This document shows positions 1 through 6,944 of a stretch of 64,000 nt of DNA, one piece after another. The notes beneath the pieces were generated by a model. That model did not search any database and was not told where the DNA came from. It saw only the letters and a program-made list of their open reading frames with translations. Where the stretch lies: positions 1,240,001-1,304,000 of the forward strand of contig OY969725.1 in NCBI GenBank assembly GCA_963702195.1, given 5' to 3'. Made by a program: the position numbers and the translations under genes. Positions within the stretch are counted from its first letter, which is position 1; each line of letters starts with the position of its first letter. This stretch comes from AC-56 sp963702195. Its GTDB lineage: Bacteria > Actinomycetota > Thermoleophilia > Solirubrobacterales > 70-9.

Positions 1-55
1 GGCCCCGGACGAGCCGGGCGACGAGCTCGAGCAGCTGGAGGAGGAGTCGGCCTAA
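1..55 (+). CDS. C-terminal end of an unidentified protein, possibly ClpX
   Basis: Seventeen codons are open from position 2 to a TAA at 53-55, encoding a very acidic tail ending in DELEQLEEESA. The fragment is too short for identification. In Streptomyces and relatives clpX lies just upstream of valS and folC, so ClpX is the best contextual guess, but this is inference from gene order only. Its stop overlaps the stop of the convergent next gene in the 4-nt string CTAA. Confidence 0.55.
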   Translation, partial: APDEPGDELEQLEEESA

Positions 56-522
56 GCCGGCGGCTGCTGCTTCGTCGCCCGCCACTCGAGCAGAGTGGTG
101 TGGCAGTGGGTGTCGGGGCCTGCGAGCTCTCCGTTGAGCTTGAACGACCCGGCGGCGACTCCGCCGCGGCGTAGCTTCCCCTTCACCAGACCCTGCGGGT
201 CCAGGGGAAGGCCGGTCCATTGGCCGGCCTCGAAGAACGTGCGATCCGGCTTGGCCCGCATCTTTGGATCGAATCTCCAGCCAGCGGTGACGCCATCAGG
301 CACGTTCAGATCGCTGCAGTGATACGGGACCTGGCTGACCGTGAACCGGGTGACCTTTCTGTGTCCCGCGGGGCCGTGCTTGACGAAGAACCCCACGAAC
401 GCGCTCGGCTCGGCCTTCACGTGCCCGACGTAGTCGAAGCTTCCCGCGAACCCGAATGCGCCCGGAGCCGACGTGGCGGCCAGCAATCCAACGACGCAGA
501 TACAGAGCACGCAACGCTTCAC
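52..522 (-). CDS. Secreted beta-rich hypothetical protein, 156 aa
   Basis: The product starts with a Sec signal peptide (MKRC, then a hydrophobic run to about residue 22 with an AxA-like end), so it is probably exported. The mature part has two cysteines (C69, C140) that could form a disulfide and a repetitive Gly/Phe/Lys pattern (VTRF, GKLRRGG, LLEWRA) typical of small extracellular beta-sandwich proteins of actinobacteria. No enzymatic motif is visible and I do not know a function. It is convergent with the partial gene at the window edge (stops overlap by 4 nt) and divergent from valS, whose start lies 80 nt away. The GGAGG-like purines just upstream of its ATG (AGGGTC region) are weak. 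Confidence 0.7.
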   Translation of the reverse strand: MKRCVLCICVVGLLAATSAPGAFGFAGSFDYVGHVKAEPSAFVGFFVKHGPAGHRKVTRFTVSQVPYHCSDLNVPDGVTAGWRFDPKMRAKPDRTFFEAGQWTGLPLDPQGLVKGKLRRGGVAAGSFKLNGELAGPDTHCHTTLLEWRATKQQPPA

Positions 523-587
523 TTGACCCTCCTTGGTCGGACCCCCCGAGTGACCGGAGTCTAAGCCGGTCGCCCGGAGGGCGCAAC

Positions 588-593
588 TAAACT
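588..593 (+). promoter_or_regulatory. -10 box (TAAACT) of valS, leaderless type
   Basis: TAAACT fits the actinobacterial -10 consensus TANNNT and ends 8 nt before the valS ATG. That spacing places the transcript start at or within 1-2 nt of the start codon, implying a leaderless mRNA. No clear -35 is seen. Confidence 0.55.
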
Positions 594-601
594 CGCGGCC
601 A

Positions 602-3238
602 ATGGACGCGGAGCGCCGGAAGCGGCTCGAGGAGACGACGAGATACGAGCCCTCGGAGGTCGAGGGACGGATCCTGGAGCAGTGGCTGGAGGGCGGCTAC
701 TTCCATCCTGAGGCCGAGGGCTCCCCGGACGAGAACTTCTCGATCGCGATCCCGCCGCCCAACGTGACGGGGGTCCTCCACATGGGCCACGCGCTCCAGG
801 ACACCATCATGGATGCGCTTATCCGCATGAATCGGATGAGGGGCCGAAAGGCTCTCTGGATCTTCGGGACCGACCACGCGGGGATCGCCACGCAGGCGGT
901 CGTCGAGAAGGAGTTGCTCGCCCAGGGAGCCTCCCGCCAGGACCTCGGCCGTGAGACCTTCGTGGCACGGGTCTGGGAATGGCGCCTCCAGTACGGCTCG
1001 CAGATCGTCGAGCAGCTCAGGCGCCTCGGTGCCTCCTGCGACTACGAGCGGGAGCGGTTCACGCTCGACGACGCCTACGTCAAGGCGGTGAACCGGGTGT
1101 TCGTGTCCCTCTACGACAAGGGCCTGATCTACCGCGACAACTACATGGTCAACTGGGATCCCGGCACGCACTCAGCGATCTCCGACCTCGAGGTCGTGAA
1201 CCGCGAGGTCGAGGACACCCTCTGCTACATCGACTACCCGTTGGAGGAGTCCGATCAGGTGGTCACGGTCGCCACCGTCCGCCCGGAGACGATGCTCGCC
1301 GACACCGCCGTTGCGGTGAGCCCCCGGGACGAGCGTTACCGCGATCTCGTGGGCCGGCACTGCATCCTGCCGCTCGTTGGCAGGCGCCTCCCGGTGATCG
1401 CCGACGAGCACGTGGACCCGGAGTTCGGGACCGGCGCCCTGAAGATCACCCCGGGCCACGACCCCAACGACTTCGAGATCGGGCGAAAGCACGGGCTCGA
1501 GGAGATCGTTGTCATCGGCGAGGACGGCCGGATGACCGAGGAGGCGGGGGAGGGATTCGAGGGCATGACCGTCGAGGAGGCCAACCGGGCGGTGGTCGAG
1601 GCGCTGCGGACCGAGGGCCGGCTTCGCTCCGAGGAGCCCTACACCCACTCCGTGCCGTTCTCGGAGCGCTCGGGCGAGCGGATCGAGCCGCTGATCAGCC
1701 TCCAGTGGTTCATGCGAATGGATGACCTGGCCCGCCCGGCGATCGAAGTGGTCGAGCGCGACGAGGTGCGGATCGTCCCCGAGAACTACAAGCGCGTGTA
1801 CCTGGACTGGATGCGGAACATCCGGCCCTGGTGCATCTCCCGGCAACTCTGGTGGGGCCATCGCATCCCGGTCTGGTACTGCGACGCCTGCGGGGAGACG
1901 TACGCGGCCGAGACGCCGCCCGAGCGCTGCGGAGCATGCGACGGCGAGCTCCGTCAGGAGCAGGACGTGCTCGACACGTGGTTCAGCTCCGCGTTGTGGC
2001 CGTTCGCCGCCCTCGGCTGGCCGGAGGAGACACCGGAGCTCGCGGCCTTCTATCCCACGACGTTCCTGACGACGGCGCGCGAGATCATCTTCCTCTGGGT
2101 CGCTCGCATGGTGATGATGGGAATCGAGTTCGTGGGCGACGTCCCCTTCCACGACGTCTACGTCCACCCGGTGATCCAGGCCTCCGACGGCCGGCGGATG
2201 TCGAAGAGCCTCGGCACGGGCATCGACCCGCTCGACGAGATAAACACTCACGGCGCCGACGGCGTCCGCTTCGGACTGCTCGCGATGTCCTCGACCCAGG
2301 ACGTCCGCTACAACGCCGCCCGGATCCAGCAGGGCCAGGACCTGGCGAACAAGATGTGGAACGCATCCCGCCTGGTGTTGCTGAACGCGTTGCCTGGAAC
2401 CCCGTCCCGCCCGGAGCCCCGACAGGAGCTCGCTCCTGGCGGGCATTTGTTCCAGGAGGGACGCCCCTCCTCGGAGCGGGTGGAGGATCGGTGGATCGTT
2501 TCGCGGTTGCAGCGCGCGATCGAGGCCGCCACGGCGAGCATCGACTCCTACGACTTCGCACACGCCGCGCTTGACCTCTACGACTACTTCTGGTCGGAGC
2601 TTTGCGACTGGTACCTCGAGATCGTCAAGCCGCGGCTGTATGACGGCGACCCCGACGCGTCGGCGACCCTGCTCTGGGCGCTCGAGGAGACGCTCGCGCT
2701 GATCCACCCCGTGATGCCGTTCGTGACCGAGGAGATCTACTCCTACCTGCGCGGCGAGCTGGGCGACGATGCGGCGGAGATGCTGGTGGTCCATCCGTTC
2801 CCCGAGGTGGAGCCGAAGCTGGTCGACGAGGACGCCGAGCGAGAGGTACAGGCCTGGATCGAACTGACGCGCCAGGTCCGCCGCTGGCGCGACCTCGTCG
2901 GGGTCGCAGCCGCGAGCGTGCTGCCGGCGCGCGTGTCCGGCGACGACGCGCGGCCGCACGAGCTCGTGGGGCGCCTCGCCCGGCTTTCGTTCGACGGTGC
3001 GGAGGGCGATGTCCTGGCGACCTTCGGCCCGGTGGAGATCCTCCCTTCGGAGGACGTCGACGCCGACCAGGTCCGCCGCCGCATCGCCGAGCGCCGCGAC
3101 GCGCTCCAGTCCGAGGTGGCACGCGCCGAGGGCAAGCTTGCGAACACCCGGTTCGTCGACAAGGCGCCCGCCGACGTGGTCGAGGCGGAGCGGGCGAAGC
3201 TCGCGCGTTATCAGGCTGAGCTGGAAGAGCTTCCCTGA
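602..3238 (+). CDS. valS: Valyl-tRNA synthetase
   Basis: Class I aminoacyl-tRNA synthetase that charges tRNA-Val in the cytoplasm. At 878 aa it has the family length. The HIGH signature is HMGH at residues 60-63 (after PPPNVTG), the KMSKS loop is RMSKS at 532-536, an editing (CP1) domain lies between, the anticodon-binding domain follows, and a C-terminal coiled-coil arm ends the protein. A short zinc-ribbon-like segment (CDACG...CGACDG) is near residues 423-450. Residues about 598-625 form an unconserved Pro/Gly-rich insert in front of VEDRW, encoded by a strongly palindromic stretch at 2393-2456. The next gene, folC, overlaps the stop by 4 nt, so the two are translationally coupled. Confidence 0.98.
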   Translation: MDAERRKRLEETTRYEPSEVEGRILEQWLEGGYFHPEAEGSPDENFSIAIPPPNVTGVLHMGHALQDTIMDALIRMNRMRGRKALWIFGTDHAGIATQAVVEKELLAQGASRQDLGRETFVARVWEWRLQYGSQIVEQLRRLGASCDYERERFTLDDAYVKAVNRVFVSLYDKGLIYRDNYMVNWDPGTHSAISDLEVVNREVEDTLCYIDYPLEESDQVVTVATVRPETMLADTAVAVSPRDERYRDLVGRHCILPLVGRRLPVIADEHVDPEFGTGALKITPGHDPNDFEIGRKHGLEEIVVIGEDGRMTEEAGEGFEGMTVEEANRAVVEALRTEGRLRSEEPYTHSVPFSERSGERIEPLISLQWFMRMDDLARPAIEVVERDEVRIVPENYKRVYLDWMRNIRPWCISRQLWWGHRIPVWYCDACGETYAAETPPERCGACDGELRQEQDVLDTWFSSALWPFAALGWPEETPELAAFYPTTFLTTAREIIFLWVARMVMMGIEFVGDVPFHDVYVHPVIQASDGRRMSKSLGTGIDPLDEINTHGADGVRFGLLAMSSTQDVRYNAARIQQGQDLANKMWNASRLVLLNALPGTPSRPEPRQELAPGGHLFQEGRPSSERVEDRWIVSRLQRAIEAATASIDSYDFAHAALDLYDYFWSELCDWYLEIVKPRLYDGDPDASATLLWALEETLALIHPVMPFVTEEIYSYLRGELGDDAAEMLVVHPFPEVEPKLVDEDAEREVQAWIELTRQVRRWRDLVGVAAASVLPARVSGDDARPHELVGRLARLSFDGAEGDVLATFGPVEILPSEDVDADQVRRRIAERRDALQSEVARAEGKLANTRFVDKAPADVVEAERAKLARYQAELEELP
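2393..2456. repeat. Nested palindrome inside valS
   Basis: Outer arms CCTGGAAC (2393-2400) and GTTCCAGG (2449-2456) are perfect; inside are CCCGCC (2406-2411)/GGCGGG (2438-2443) and CAGGAG (2423-2428)/CTCCTG (2433-2438). The segment encodes the non-conserved Pro/Gly-rich insert of ValS. It may be a palindromic element carried in frame, or chance pairing in GC-rich DNA. Confidence 0.45.
3223..3229 (+). promoter_or_regulatory. Shine-Dalgarno deciding a CTG start for folC
   Basis: GGAAGAG lies 5 nt upstream of CTG 3235. There is an in-frame TGA at 3217 and no ATG, GTG or TTG between that stop and conserved FolC sequence, so this site supports CTG initiation. Confidence 0.6.
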
Positions 3239-4491
3239 CCTGGACCTACGAAGAGGCGGAGCGCTACCTGCTCTCGCTCGAGCCCCTCGGCTGGCGGTTC
3301 GGGCTCGACCGGATCCGCCGGCTGGTCACGGTGCTCGGCATGCCCCAGCACCGGTTCGCCTCGATCCACGTCGTGGGCACGAACGGAAAGTCGTCGGTGA
3401 CCGAGATGACCGCGGCGCTGCTCGAGGCCCACGGGCGCACGGCGGGCGTCTACATCTCGCCCCACACCGACCGCTGGTCCGAACGCGTTCGGGTGGGAGG
3501 CGCGGAGATCGGCGGCGACGAGTTCGGCGCCGCCGTGGAGAGGACCGCGCAGTCGGTCGAGGTCGTCAACCGCTCGCTGGAGGAGGGGGAGTCGGTCACG
3601 CAGTTCGAGGCGGCGACGGCGGCCGCCTTCGTCGCCCTGGCGCAATCGGGGGTTGAGTTCGGGGTGATCGAGGCGGGGCTCGGCGGTCGCCTGGATGCGA
3701 CCAACGTCCTGCCGTCGCTGGCAACGGTCCTGACCTCAGTGGGCCTCGAGCACACCCAATGGCTCGGCGACACCGAGGAGGAGATCGCGGCCGAGAAGCT
3801 GGCGGTGCTCCGCGACCACTCGACCCTGGTCGTCGGCGAGCTCCCGCCGGCGGTTCGCGATCTTGCCGAGGCGACCGCCCGCGAGCGAAGCGCCACGCTC
3901 GTGACGGCCGCGGACCACGACCCGGACGTCGCCGACCTCGCGGTTCCCGGCGCCTACGCGCGACGCAACTTCACCGTGGCGAGTGCGGCCGCCACCGCGG
4001 CGATCGGCCCGCTCGATCCCGACCGGGTCCACGCCGTGGCCGCCGGCCTGGAGCTCCCCGGCAGGATGCAGGCTCTTGACGGCGACCCGTTGATGGTCCT
4101 CGATGCGGCACACAATCCCCCGGGCGCCGCCGCGCTGGCCGAGGCCCTGCCCGAGGCCGTGGACGGGGCGCCGGTCGTCGCCTGCCTGGCCCTGCTCGCC
4201 GACAAGGACGCCGCCGGGGTGCTCGCTGCGCTGGCGCCGCGGGTCGAGCTCGCGGTGTGCACGGAGCTTCCCGCCGACCTCCTGGCCCACGCGGGCCGAC
4301 CGGCCGCACGATCGTTCGACGCCGTAGCGCTCGTGGAGGCGGCCGCGGACGCCGGCCTCGACACGGAGGAGGTGCGGGATCCGGGCGCGGCGGTCGAGCG
4401 GACGGTCGCCGAGGCCCGCGCGCGGTCGGGAGCCGCCCTCGTCACCGGTTCGCACTACCTGCTCCGGTACGCTCTCCAGGCGCGGTGCTAG
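3235..4491 (+). CDS. folC: Folylpolyglutamate synthase / dihydrofolate synthase (CTG start)
   Basis: Adds glutamate to dihydropteroate and folates using ATP. The Mur-ligase-type P-loop GTNGKSS is at residues 48-54 and the conserved EAGLGGRLDATN motif lies about 60 residues further; the C-terminal Mur ligase domain carries LDAAHNP. Family sequence (TYEEAERYLLSLEPLGW) is already present right after the valS stop, upstream of the first ATG (3331, which would delete the N-terminus and place the start only 15 residues before the P-loop). The only usable start is CTG 3235, which overlaps the valS stop as CTGA, the same geometry as the ATGA/TTGA overlaps elsewhere here, with GGAAGAG 5 nt upstream. 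Product 418 aa, normal for FolC. Confidence 0.93.
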   Translation: MTWTYEEAERYLLSLEPLGWRFGLDRIRRLVTVLGMPQHRFASIHVVGTNGKSSVTEMTAALLEAHGRTAGVYISPHTDRWSERVRVGGAEIGGDEFGAAVERTAQSVEVVNRSLEEGESVTQFEAATAAAFVALAQSGVEFGVIEAGLGGRLDATNVLPSLATVLTSVGLEHTQWLGDTEEEIAAEKLAVLRDHSTLVVGELPPAVRDLAEATARERSATLVTAADHDPDVADLAVPGAYARRNFTVASAAATAAIGPLDPDRVHAVAAGLELPGRMQALDGDPLMVLDAAHNPPGAAALAEALPEAVDGAPVVACLALLADKDAAGVLAALAPRVELAVCTELPADLLAHAGRPAARSFDAVALVEAAADAGLDTEEVRDPGAAVERTVAEARARSGAALVTGSHYLLRYALQARC

Positions 4492-4536
4492 AGGGTGCGA
4501 TCAGGGCCGGAGGGCGCCGCAGCGACGATTGGCGTC

Positions 4537-4656
4537 ATGGATCGAGAGGCACGTTCAGAGCTCCTACAGATGATGGGCTTGGTCGCCGCCGTGGTGGCGA
4601 TCGTGATCCTCGTCTTCTTCGGCCTCGGGTACCTCTTCGGCCGGCTGTTCCTCTAG
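4537..4656 (+). CDS. Small single-span membrane protein, 39 aa
   Basis: ATG 4537 to TAG 4656 encodes MDREARSELL then a 20-residue hydrophobic helix (VAAVVAIVILVFFGLGYLF) and a short basic tail. It fills the gap between folC and the zinc-ribbon gene. The polar N-terminus, single transmembrane helix and arginine at the far end are what a real small membrane protein looks like, but there is no strong Shine-Dalgarno, and the function is unknown. Streptomyces has a DUF4233 membrane protein at this position in the cluster, which is longer and not evidently related. Confidence 0.5.
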   Translation: MDREARSELLQMMGLVAAVVAIVILVFFGLGYLFGRLFL

Positions 4657-4660
4657 GAGA

Positions 4661-4673
4661 AACCCTCCGGGTT
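4661..4673 (+). terminator. Short hairpin after the folC transcript
   Basis: AACCC-TCC-GGGTT forms a perfect 5-bp stem 4 nt after the small ORF stop. No U-tract follows. A second inverted pair, TTACGG (4672-4677) and CCGTAA (4697-4702), overlaps it. A weak terminator or attenuator is possible. Confidence 0.3.
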
Positions 4674-4745
4674 ACGGACCGCCACCAGGGATTGAGCCGT
4701 AATTAACGAAGTAGACTCAACTCCTCTACCCATGCGCCCCAAGCC

Positions 4746-5492
4746 ATGCCCGTAGTCGCGCTCTTCGGCATCACGAACAGCGGTCTGAACCTGTTCGTGA
4801 ATCTCGTCGTGCTCTTCCTCGTGGTCGTGTGGATCGCGCTCATCGCCTGGACCTTCCTCGATGCTCGGCGCCGCATCAAGGATCCTGTCCTGGTCGCGTG
4901 CGCCACGGCCGCGTCCCTGTTCCCATACGTCGGGACGATCGTCTACTCGATCCTCCGCCCGCCGGAGTTCCTTGATGACGCCCGGGAGCGGGACCTCGAG
5001 ATCCGCGCCTCGGAGCTGCGCGTGAAGCAGCTCGAGGAGCAGTCCTGCCCCAACTGCGCCTATCCGATCGAGCGCAGCTACCTGCGTTGCCCGAACTGCC
5101 GCGCGCGGGTCAAGGACCCATGCGAGAACTGTGAGCAGCCCATCGACCCGCGCTGGGTCGTCTGCCCGTACTGCGAGATGCCGCAGCGCCGCGCCCCCGA
5201 GCCGCCGCGCCGCGTCGCACGCGAGGAGCGCGCCCGGGAGGAGCGTCCTCGGGAGGAGCGAGCACCCAGGCCGACCTCGCGAGCGAAGCGACCGCCGAGC
5301 CGGCCCGCGACCGCCCGCACCCAGGCCGGCTCCGAAAGCCGCCCACGCCCGACCCGGTCAACGCGGTCGAGCCAGTCCAAGGCCCCGGCAACCAAGCAGC
5401 GCAAGCCTTCTTCCTCCCGCGGCAAGCCCTCATCGGGCGGAGGGCGCGACGGCTCGTCCGACAGTCGCGAGCGCCCGGCGACCGCGTCGTAG
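4746..5492 (+). CDS. Membrane-anchored double zinc-ribbon protein with basic disordered tail
   Basis: A 248-aa protein in three parts. Residues 13-40 and 47-70 are two transmembrane helices. Residues 101-143 hold four cysteine pairs, C101/C104, C115/C118, C126/C129 and C140/C143 (CPNC, CPNC, CENC, CPYC), the pattern of two tandem zinc ribbons facing the cytoplasm. From residue 150 on the chain is a low-complexity Arg/Glu/Pro/Ser tail (repeats of EERAREERP) that is surely disordered and could contact nucleic acid or acidic lipids. It lies between folC and ndk in the conserved cluster. Function unknown. A TAGACT box at 4712-4717 could be its promoter. The ATG was chosen because hydrophobic sequence begins directly after it. 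Confidence 0.85.
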   Translation: MPVVALFGITNSGLNLFVNLVVLFLVVVWIALIAWTFLDARRRIKDPVLVACATAASLFPYVGTIVYSILRPPEFLDDARERDLEIRASELRVKQLEEQSCPNCAYPIERSYLRCPNCRARVKDPCENCEQPIDPRWVVCPYCEMPQRRAPEPPRRVAREERAREERPREERAPRPTSRAKRPPSRPATARTQAGSESRPRPTRSTRSSQSKAPATKQRKPSSSRGKPSSGGGRDGSSDSRERPATAS

Positions 5493-5571
5493 GGCCCGGC
5501 TACCCCCGGCGGTCACGCGGGCACGAACCGCCGCCCAGCAATGAGGGGACGATCCGGCGAACTCTCTATCA

Positions 5572-5608
5572 ACGCAATCCACATCCGACAGGCGGATGCA
5601 GATTGCGT
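5572..5608. repeat. Stem-loop palindrome upstream of ndk
   Basis: ACGCAATC (5572-5579) pairs with GATTGCGT (5601-5608) and, after a 2x2 internal loop, CATCCG (5582-5587) pairs with CGGATG (5593-5598), leaving a 5-nt loop. Fourteen base pairs in total, ending 18 nt before the ndk -10 box. It could be an operator for ndk or the end of the upstream transcript; no U-tract. Confidence 0.5.
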
Positions 5609-5625
5609 CGACCCGGCCGCGCCGA

Positions 5626-5631
5626 TAGATT
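5626..5631 (+). promoter_or_regulatory. -10 box (TAGATT) of ndk, leaderless type
   Basis: TAGATT ends 9 nt before the GTG start of ndk, again fitting TANNNT at leaderless spacing. Confidence 0.55.
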
Positions 5632-5640
5632 CCCGCGCTC

Positions 5641-6057
5641 GTGGCAGAGCAGTCCAGAACGCTGATTCTCGTCAAGCCCGATGCCTTCGAGCGCGGGCTC
5701 ACCGGCGAGGTGCTCGCGCGCTTCGAGCGCAAGGGCCTCCGGCTGGTCGCGCTGCGGCAGCTCACGATCGACGACGAGTTCGCCGGGCGTCATTACGAGG
5801 AGCACACCGACAAGCCGTTCTTCGGCGAGCTCATCGAGTTCATCACCGGCGGCCCCCTCGTGGCCGCGGTGCTCGAGGGCGTGGACGCGACCACGGCAGC
5901 CAGGCAGATCATCGGCGCGACGAATCCGCTCGAGGCCGTTCCTGGGTCGATTCGCGGCGACTTCGCCGTCGAGGTCACGTTCAATCTCGTCCACGGCTCC
6001 GACTCGGACGAGTCGGCCAAGCGCGAGATCGAGCTCTGGTTTCCCGACCTCGACTGA
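5641..6057 (+). CDS. ndk: Nucleoside diphosphate kinase
   Basis: Transfers the gamma phosphate of NTPs to NDPs through a phosphohistidine, balancing nucleotide pools. The 138-aa product is of standard length; the catalytic histidine is H118 in NLVHGSDS, and RTLILVKPDAFERG near the N-terminus is the usual beta-strand and Lys (K12). Start GTG 5641 gives MAEQSRTLILVKPD, matching family N-termini. The gene sits in its usual actinobacterial place before maf and mreB. Its stop overlaps the presumed CTG start of maf. Confidence 0.97.
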   Translation: MAEQSRTLILVKPDAFERGLTGEVLARFERKGLRLVALRQLTIDDEFAGRHYEEHTDKPFFGELIEFITGGPLVAAVLEGVDATTAARQIIGATNPLEAVPGSIRGDFAVEVTFNLVHGSDSDESAKREIELWFPDLD

Positions 6058-6710
6058 TCCTCGCCTCGGCGTCGCCCCGCCGCCGCGAGATCCTCACCGC
6101 GCTGGGGATCCCGTTCGAAGGGGTGGTCCCCGATGTGGCGGAGCTGACCTCTGGCGAGCCCGAGGAGGCGGTGGTGGAGAACGCGCGCCGCAAGGCGCGC
6201 GCGGGGATGGAGATGGCGGGTGGGGAGGCGGGCCTCGTCCTGGGCGTGGACACCGAGGTGGTGTTGGACGGCCGGCTCCTCGGGAAGGCGGGCAACGAGG
6301 GAGAGGCCCGGGAGCGGCTGGAGCTGCTGTCGGGCCGCACCCACGAGGTCCTCAGCGGCGTGATTGTGCTGGCCCCAGATGCCTCGAGCCTGGATTTTGT
6401 CGGCCATAGCTCGACAAAGTCCAGCCTCGGCGCCGATGCCTCTCCCTCAGTGCCCGGCGACGAAGTCGCCGAGCGTTGGGGCGTCGCCAAGTCTCGAGTG
6501 ACGTTCCGCGAGCTCCCGCCGGAGCTGCTCGAGGCCTACCTCGCCTCGGGGGAGTGGCGTGACCGGGCGGGGGCCTACGCCGTGCAAGGACTCGGCTCCG
6601 GCCTGGTCGAGCGTGTTGAAGGCGACCTTTCAAATGTCATCGGGCTCCCGGTCCGCTTGCTACTCGGCCTCGTTCCCGACTTGCTCGACACAGCAGGAGA
6701 TTCCCGCTAG
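6054..6710 (+). CDS. maf: Maf-like nucleotide pyrophosphatase (CTG start, palindromic insert)
   Basis: Maf/YhdE family house-cleaning enzyme that hydrolyses non-canonical nucleoside triphosphates. Conserved SASPRRREIL at residues 4-13, GVDTEVVLDG near 65 and the C-terminal GEWRDRAGAYAVQG block are clear. Family sequence begins at the ndk stop, and no ATG, GTG or TTG is available in frame nearby; CTG 6054 overlaps the ndk stop as CTGA and gives a family-like MILASASPRR. No good Shine-Dalgarno is seen. The product is 218 aa, about 25-30 longer than usual, because residues about 105-140 (DASSLDFVGHSSTKSS and following) are an insert encoded by a 17-bp palindrome. Catalytic blocks on both sides remain in frame. 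Confidence 0.9.
   Translation: MILASASPRRREILTALGIPFEGVVPDVAELTSGEPEEAVVENARRKARAGMEMAGGEAGLVLGVDTEVVLDGRLLGKAGNEGEARERLELLSGRTHEVLSGVIVLAPDASSLDFVGHSSTKSSLGADASPSVPGDEVAERWGVAKSRVTFRELPPELLEAYLASGEWRDRAGAYAVQGLGSGLVERVEGDLSNVIGLPVRLLLGLVPDLLDTAGDSR
6386..6428. repeat. In-frame 17-bp palindrome inside maf
   Basis: GAGCCTGGATTTTGTCG (6386-6402) faces CGACAAAGTCCAGCCTC (6412-6428) across a 9-nt loop; 15 Watson-Crick pairs, one G-T and one mismatch. It is AT-richer than its surroundings and lies in a family-atypical insert that keeps the reading frame. Confidence 0.75.
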
Positions 6711-6732
6711 CAAGCCCCTTTTGGCCTAACGC

Positions 6733-6752
6733 TGAGGTCTAGGTTGAGGTCT
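6733..6752 (+). repeat. Direct repeat TGAGGTCT x2 upstream of the mreB promoter
   Basis: TGAGGTCT occurs at 6733-6740 and 6745-6752, centre spacing 12 nt, 23 nt upstream of the -35 box. The position suits an activator or repressor site. Confidence 0.35.
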
Positions 6753-6774
6753 GGAAACGGGCCTCATTCTTGCG

Positions 6775-6802
6775 TTGAGACTGCTCCAGGGTTCGCTACA
6801 CT
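6775..6802 (+). promoter_or_regulatory. Promoter of the mre elongasome operon
   Basis: TTGAGA (6775-6780) and TACACT (6797-6802) are separated by 16 nt, a good housekeeping-sigma promoter. Transcription would start near 6809, leaving a leader of about 135 nt before mreB, unlike most promoters in this window. The 6711-6944 gap otherwise holds only the direct repeat above. Confidence 0.6.
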
Positions 6803-6944
6803 CGGCGCGCGGTGCGGCCGCTGTTGCTGCTCGACTGGAAAGCCTGGGACGGAGGAGCAATGGCGCTGCATGGACGCAAGGACCGCCCCGCGCGCGCAAG
6901 GCAACACCCGTCCGCTCCCATAAGGCTTCACTGATCACCCGACA

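Noticed and set aside
1172..2959. 595-codon open frame antisense to valS
   Set aside because: Long antisense frames are expected in 70% GC coding DNA; composition is Arg/His/Val-rich shadow type, no family motif.
6719..6725. TTTTGGC as a third copy of the stem-loop repeat
   Set aside because: No partner GCCAAA arm and no CAGGGACG core downstream.
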